Source: Spirochaetia bacterium (GTDB taxonomy: Bacteria; Spirochaetota; Spirochaetia; Treponematales; Treponemataceae). From it: a DNA stretch of 35,631 nucleotides. The DNA is taken from contig JALELH010000041.1 in assembly GCA_022768865.1 (NCBI GenBank), positions 1-35,631 of the forward strand, written 5' to 3'. Under the pieces are notes generated by a model. It saw only the letters and a list, made by a program, of their open reading frames with translations, made no database searches and was not told the origin of the DNA. Shown here piece after piece: positions 34,433 to 35,631 of this stretch; position 1 is the stretch's first letter; the number at the start of each line of letters is the position of its first letter. The translations under genes were made by a program, and so were the position numbers.

Positions 34433-35564
34433 TATTACCGTCTACAATTAAGCCGTTTACCATAAGTTCTGAAGCATACTTGCGCCAGTATTCTTCAGGT
34501 TCATCTTCAGACAAAATGCGCAGAAGATTTCTTGCAAAAAAAATCTTTCCATTGTATGCCACTGCTTCTGCAAAATTACAGAAAAGCTTCCAGATGTTGT
34601 TTTCGTTTCCCCACACTACAATATCCGGGTAACGCTGGCACTTAGTAAGCAAATCACCAATTCCAAAGAATTCATAATCATTAAGACGCTGGGCTAAAAT
34701 GTTTTCAAGTTTAGAGACAGCAATGATGGAAGCAAGGGACGTGCATTTTAAAGTCTTATCAGATTCACCGCAGGCCTTATAAATTTCTGACAAGTCAATA
34801 AGGGCTTTAAGTGCCAGATCATTTTTACAACGATACAAAAGGAAAAATTTATCTACTGCTTCCTGACTGTCCATGTCAATGATTCTTTTTAAAGAACGCA
34901 TAAAGGCTTCATCGCTGTAGTATTCATTATCAACAACAATGGCAAGGCTGTATTTTTCAAAATCGTCATAGTTGCCAAGATCGTAAGAAAGAGAAGCAAG
35001 GTCGTAAAGCAGATCATATTTTTCCATGGGTACATCAAGATTAATGGCACAATCGTAGGCCTTCTTCATGTAGTTTAAGGCAACACCAAATTCACCTTCA
35101 AGCCTGTAGATTTTACCTAAAAGATAATCTGCTTCTGTATAATTTGCGTAAATATGAATGTAATCAAAAACCTTTGCATAGCTGTTATTAAAATATGCAG
35201 CACCGACTTTTTCCAAATGGGTGTTTATGATTTCTAATGCATCGTTAAATCCAAGTTCCTTAAGTTCAGGAATAACACGGTCAAGTTCATCACCTGCACG
35301 GCGAACCTTAGATTTCTTCAAAGTATTTTCAAGAATATAAGTCTGCCATGCAGCATCCTGCATTCTTATCTGCCTGCTTTCTTCTGCATATTCAATTGCT
35401 TTACTGTAATCATTTGATTCAAAGGCATTCTGTGCTTTTTTAAATGAACGCCATGCTTCCTGTCCTTTCTGAACCTTGCGTGGAACAGAACCACCGGCAG
35501 CAAAACTTACGGAAATAAAAAATACAGATAAAAATGCACAAAGCTTAACAAATGATTTTTTCAT
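34416..35564 (-). CDS. Exported TPR-repeat protein
   Basis: A 382-residue protein with a signal peptide (about residues 1-22, ending VSFA-A) and TPR-like helical repeats: residues 40-75 (AFESNDYSKAIEYAEESRQ), 145-185 (ADYLLGKIYRLEGEFGVALNYMKKA) and 190-225 (YDLASLSYDLGNYDDFEKYS). It is probably periplasmic and acts as a protein-binding scaffold; no enzyme motif is seen. GGAG lies about nine bases before the ATG, and the start abuts the stop of the partial gene at the right edge, so they form an operon. Its 3' end overlaps that of the convergent outer-membrane protein gene by 17 bases. Confidence 0.85.
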   Translation of the reverse strand: MKKSFVKLCAFLSVFFISVSFAAGGSVPRKVQKGQEAWRSFKKAQNAFESNDYSKAIEYAEESRQIRMQDAAWQTYILENTLKKSKVRRAGDELDRVIPELKELGFNDALEIINTHLEKVGAAYFNNSYAKVFDYIHIYANYTEADYLLGKIYRLEGEFGVALNYMKKAYDCAINLDVPMEKYDLLYDLASLSYDLGNYDDFEKYSLAIVVDNEYYSDEAFMRSLKRIIDMDSQEAVDKFFLLYRCKNDLALKALIDLSEIYKACGESDKTLKCTSLASIIAVSKLENILAQRLNDYEFFGIGDLLTKCQRYPDIVVWGNENNIWKLFCNFAEAVAYNGKIFFARNLLRILSEDEPEEYWRKYASELMVNGLIVDGNIRIEE

Positions 35565-35631
35565 TTAAAGGGACTCCAGTTCTTCTTCAAATACATTATC
35601 GGCATCTTTTGAATCAATTGTTCGCACTATT
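35565..35631 (-). CDS. C-terminal tail of a gene cut by the window edge
   Basis: An open frame runs in from the right edge on the minus strand for 21 codons and ends in TAA immediately before the ATG of the TPR gene. The tail is acidic (VRTIDSKDADNVFEEELESL), and the ribosome site of the TPR gene lies inside it. Tight packing suggests a genuine upstream operon gene; its identity cannot be told. Confidence 0.55.
   Translation of the reverse strand, partial: IVRTIDSKDADNVFEEELESL

Noticed and set aside
1..35631. Prophage, integrative element or insertion sequence
   Set aside because: No integrase, transposase, terminal repeats, tRNA attachment site or phage structural gene was found.

Overview
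The window looks like a chromosomal cell-envelope polymer region of a low-GC spirochaete, most likely a host-associated Treponema. This is inferred from AT-rich codon use, AGGAG-type ribosome sites, a signal-peptide beta-barrel protein ending in Phe (so an outer membrane is present), a spirochaete-style AAA-ATPase/PD-(D/E)XK gene, and a nucleotidyltransferase-aminotransferase fusion of a kind known from Treponema. I saw no rRNA, tRNA, CRISPR array, phage or transposase gene.

Layout. 52-1605 (-) is an AAA-like ATPase/nuclease. 1751-5736 (-) is a translationally coupled pair: a YidC-like/sulfatase fusion followed by a CDP-glycerol glycerophosphotransferase-like protein. 5737-6108 has no gene but holds a promoter, five palindromes at about 22-bp spacing and a terminator. 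An HU-like gene (-) and a lone AAA ATPase (+) diverge from 6568-6878. From 8478 to 13273 lies a D-alanylation-type locus: MBOAT and SGNH/DltD-like genes on the minus strand, the latter interrupted by one in-frame TAG, then DltA-like ligase and DltC-like carrier genes on the plus strand. Next come a UDP-glucuronate 4-epimerase-like gene, a family 8-like glycosyltransferase, and a DUF4956 / VTC-domain / CotH-kinase cassette. From 18158 to 34432 everything is on the plus strand: UDP-glucose dehydrogenase, a second glycerophosphotransferase-like gene, a second YidC-sulfatase, a LicC/PntC-like cytidylyltransferase-aminotransferase fusion, a third YidC-sulfatase, three family 4 glycosyltransferases, a WbaP-type sugar-phosphate transferase and an Omp85-like outer-membrane protein. 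A TPR protein and the tail of another gene lie on the minus strand at the right edge.

How it may work together (inference): the WbaP-like enzyme primes a lipid-linked glycan, the glycosyltransferases extend it, Ugd and the epimerase supply UDP-GlcA and UDP-GalA, and the two TagB/TagF-like proteins add polyol-phosphate. The cytidylyltransferase-aminotransferase would make a CDP-activated amino-alcohol or aminophosphonate. The three YidC-sulfatases resemble LtaS/EptA-type phospho-group transferases, in which a YidC-like membrane domain has replaced the usual anchor. The Dlt-like set would esterify the product with an amino acid. The result would be a teichoic- or lipoteichoic-like polymer in a diderm. 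No Wzx/Wzy flippase or polymerase and no ABC exporter lies in the window.

The strongest candidate for an undescribed system is the repeated module of YidC-like/sulfatase fusion plus glycerophosphotransferase, in which all three YidC-like domains lack the groove arginine of true insertases. One copy carries a G8 tract placed so that slippage would remove the sulfatase domain.
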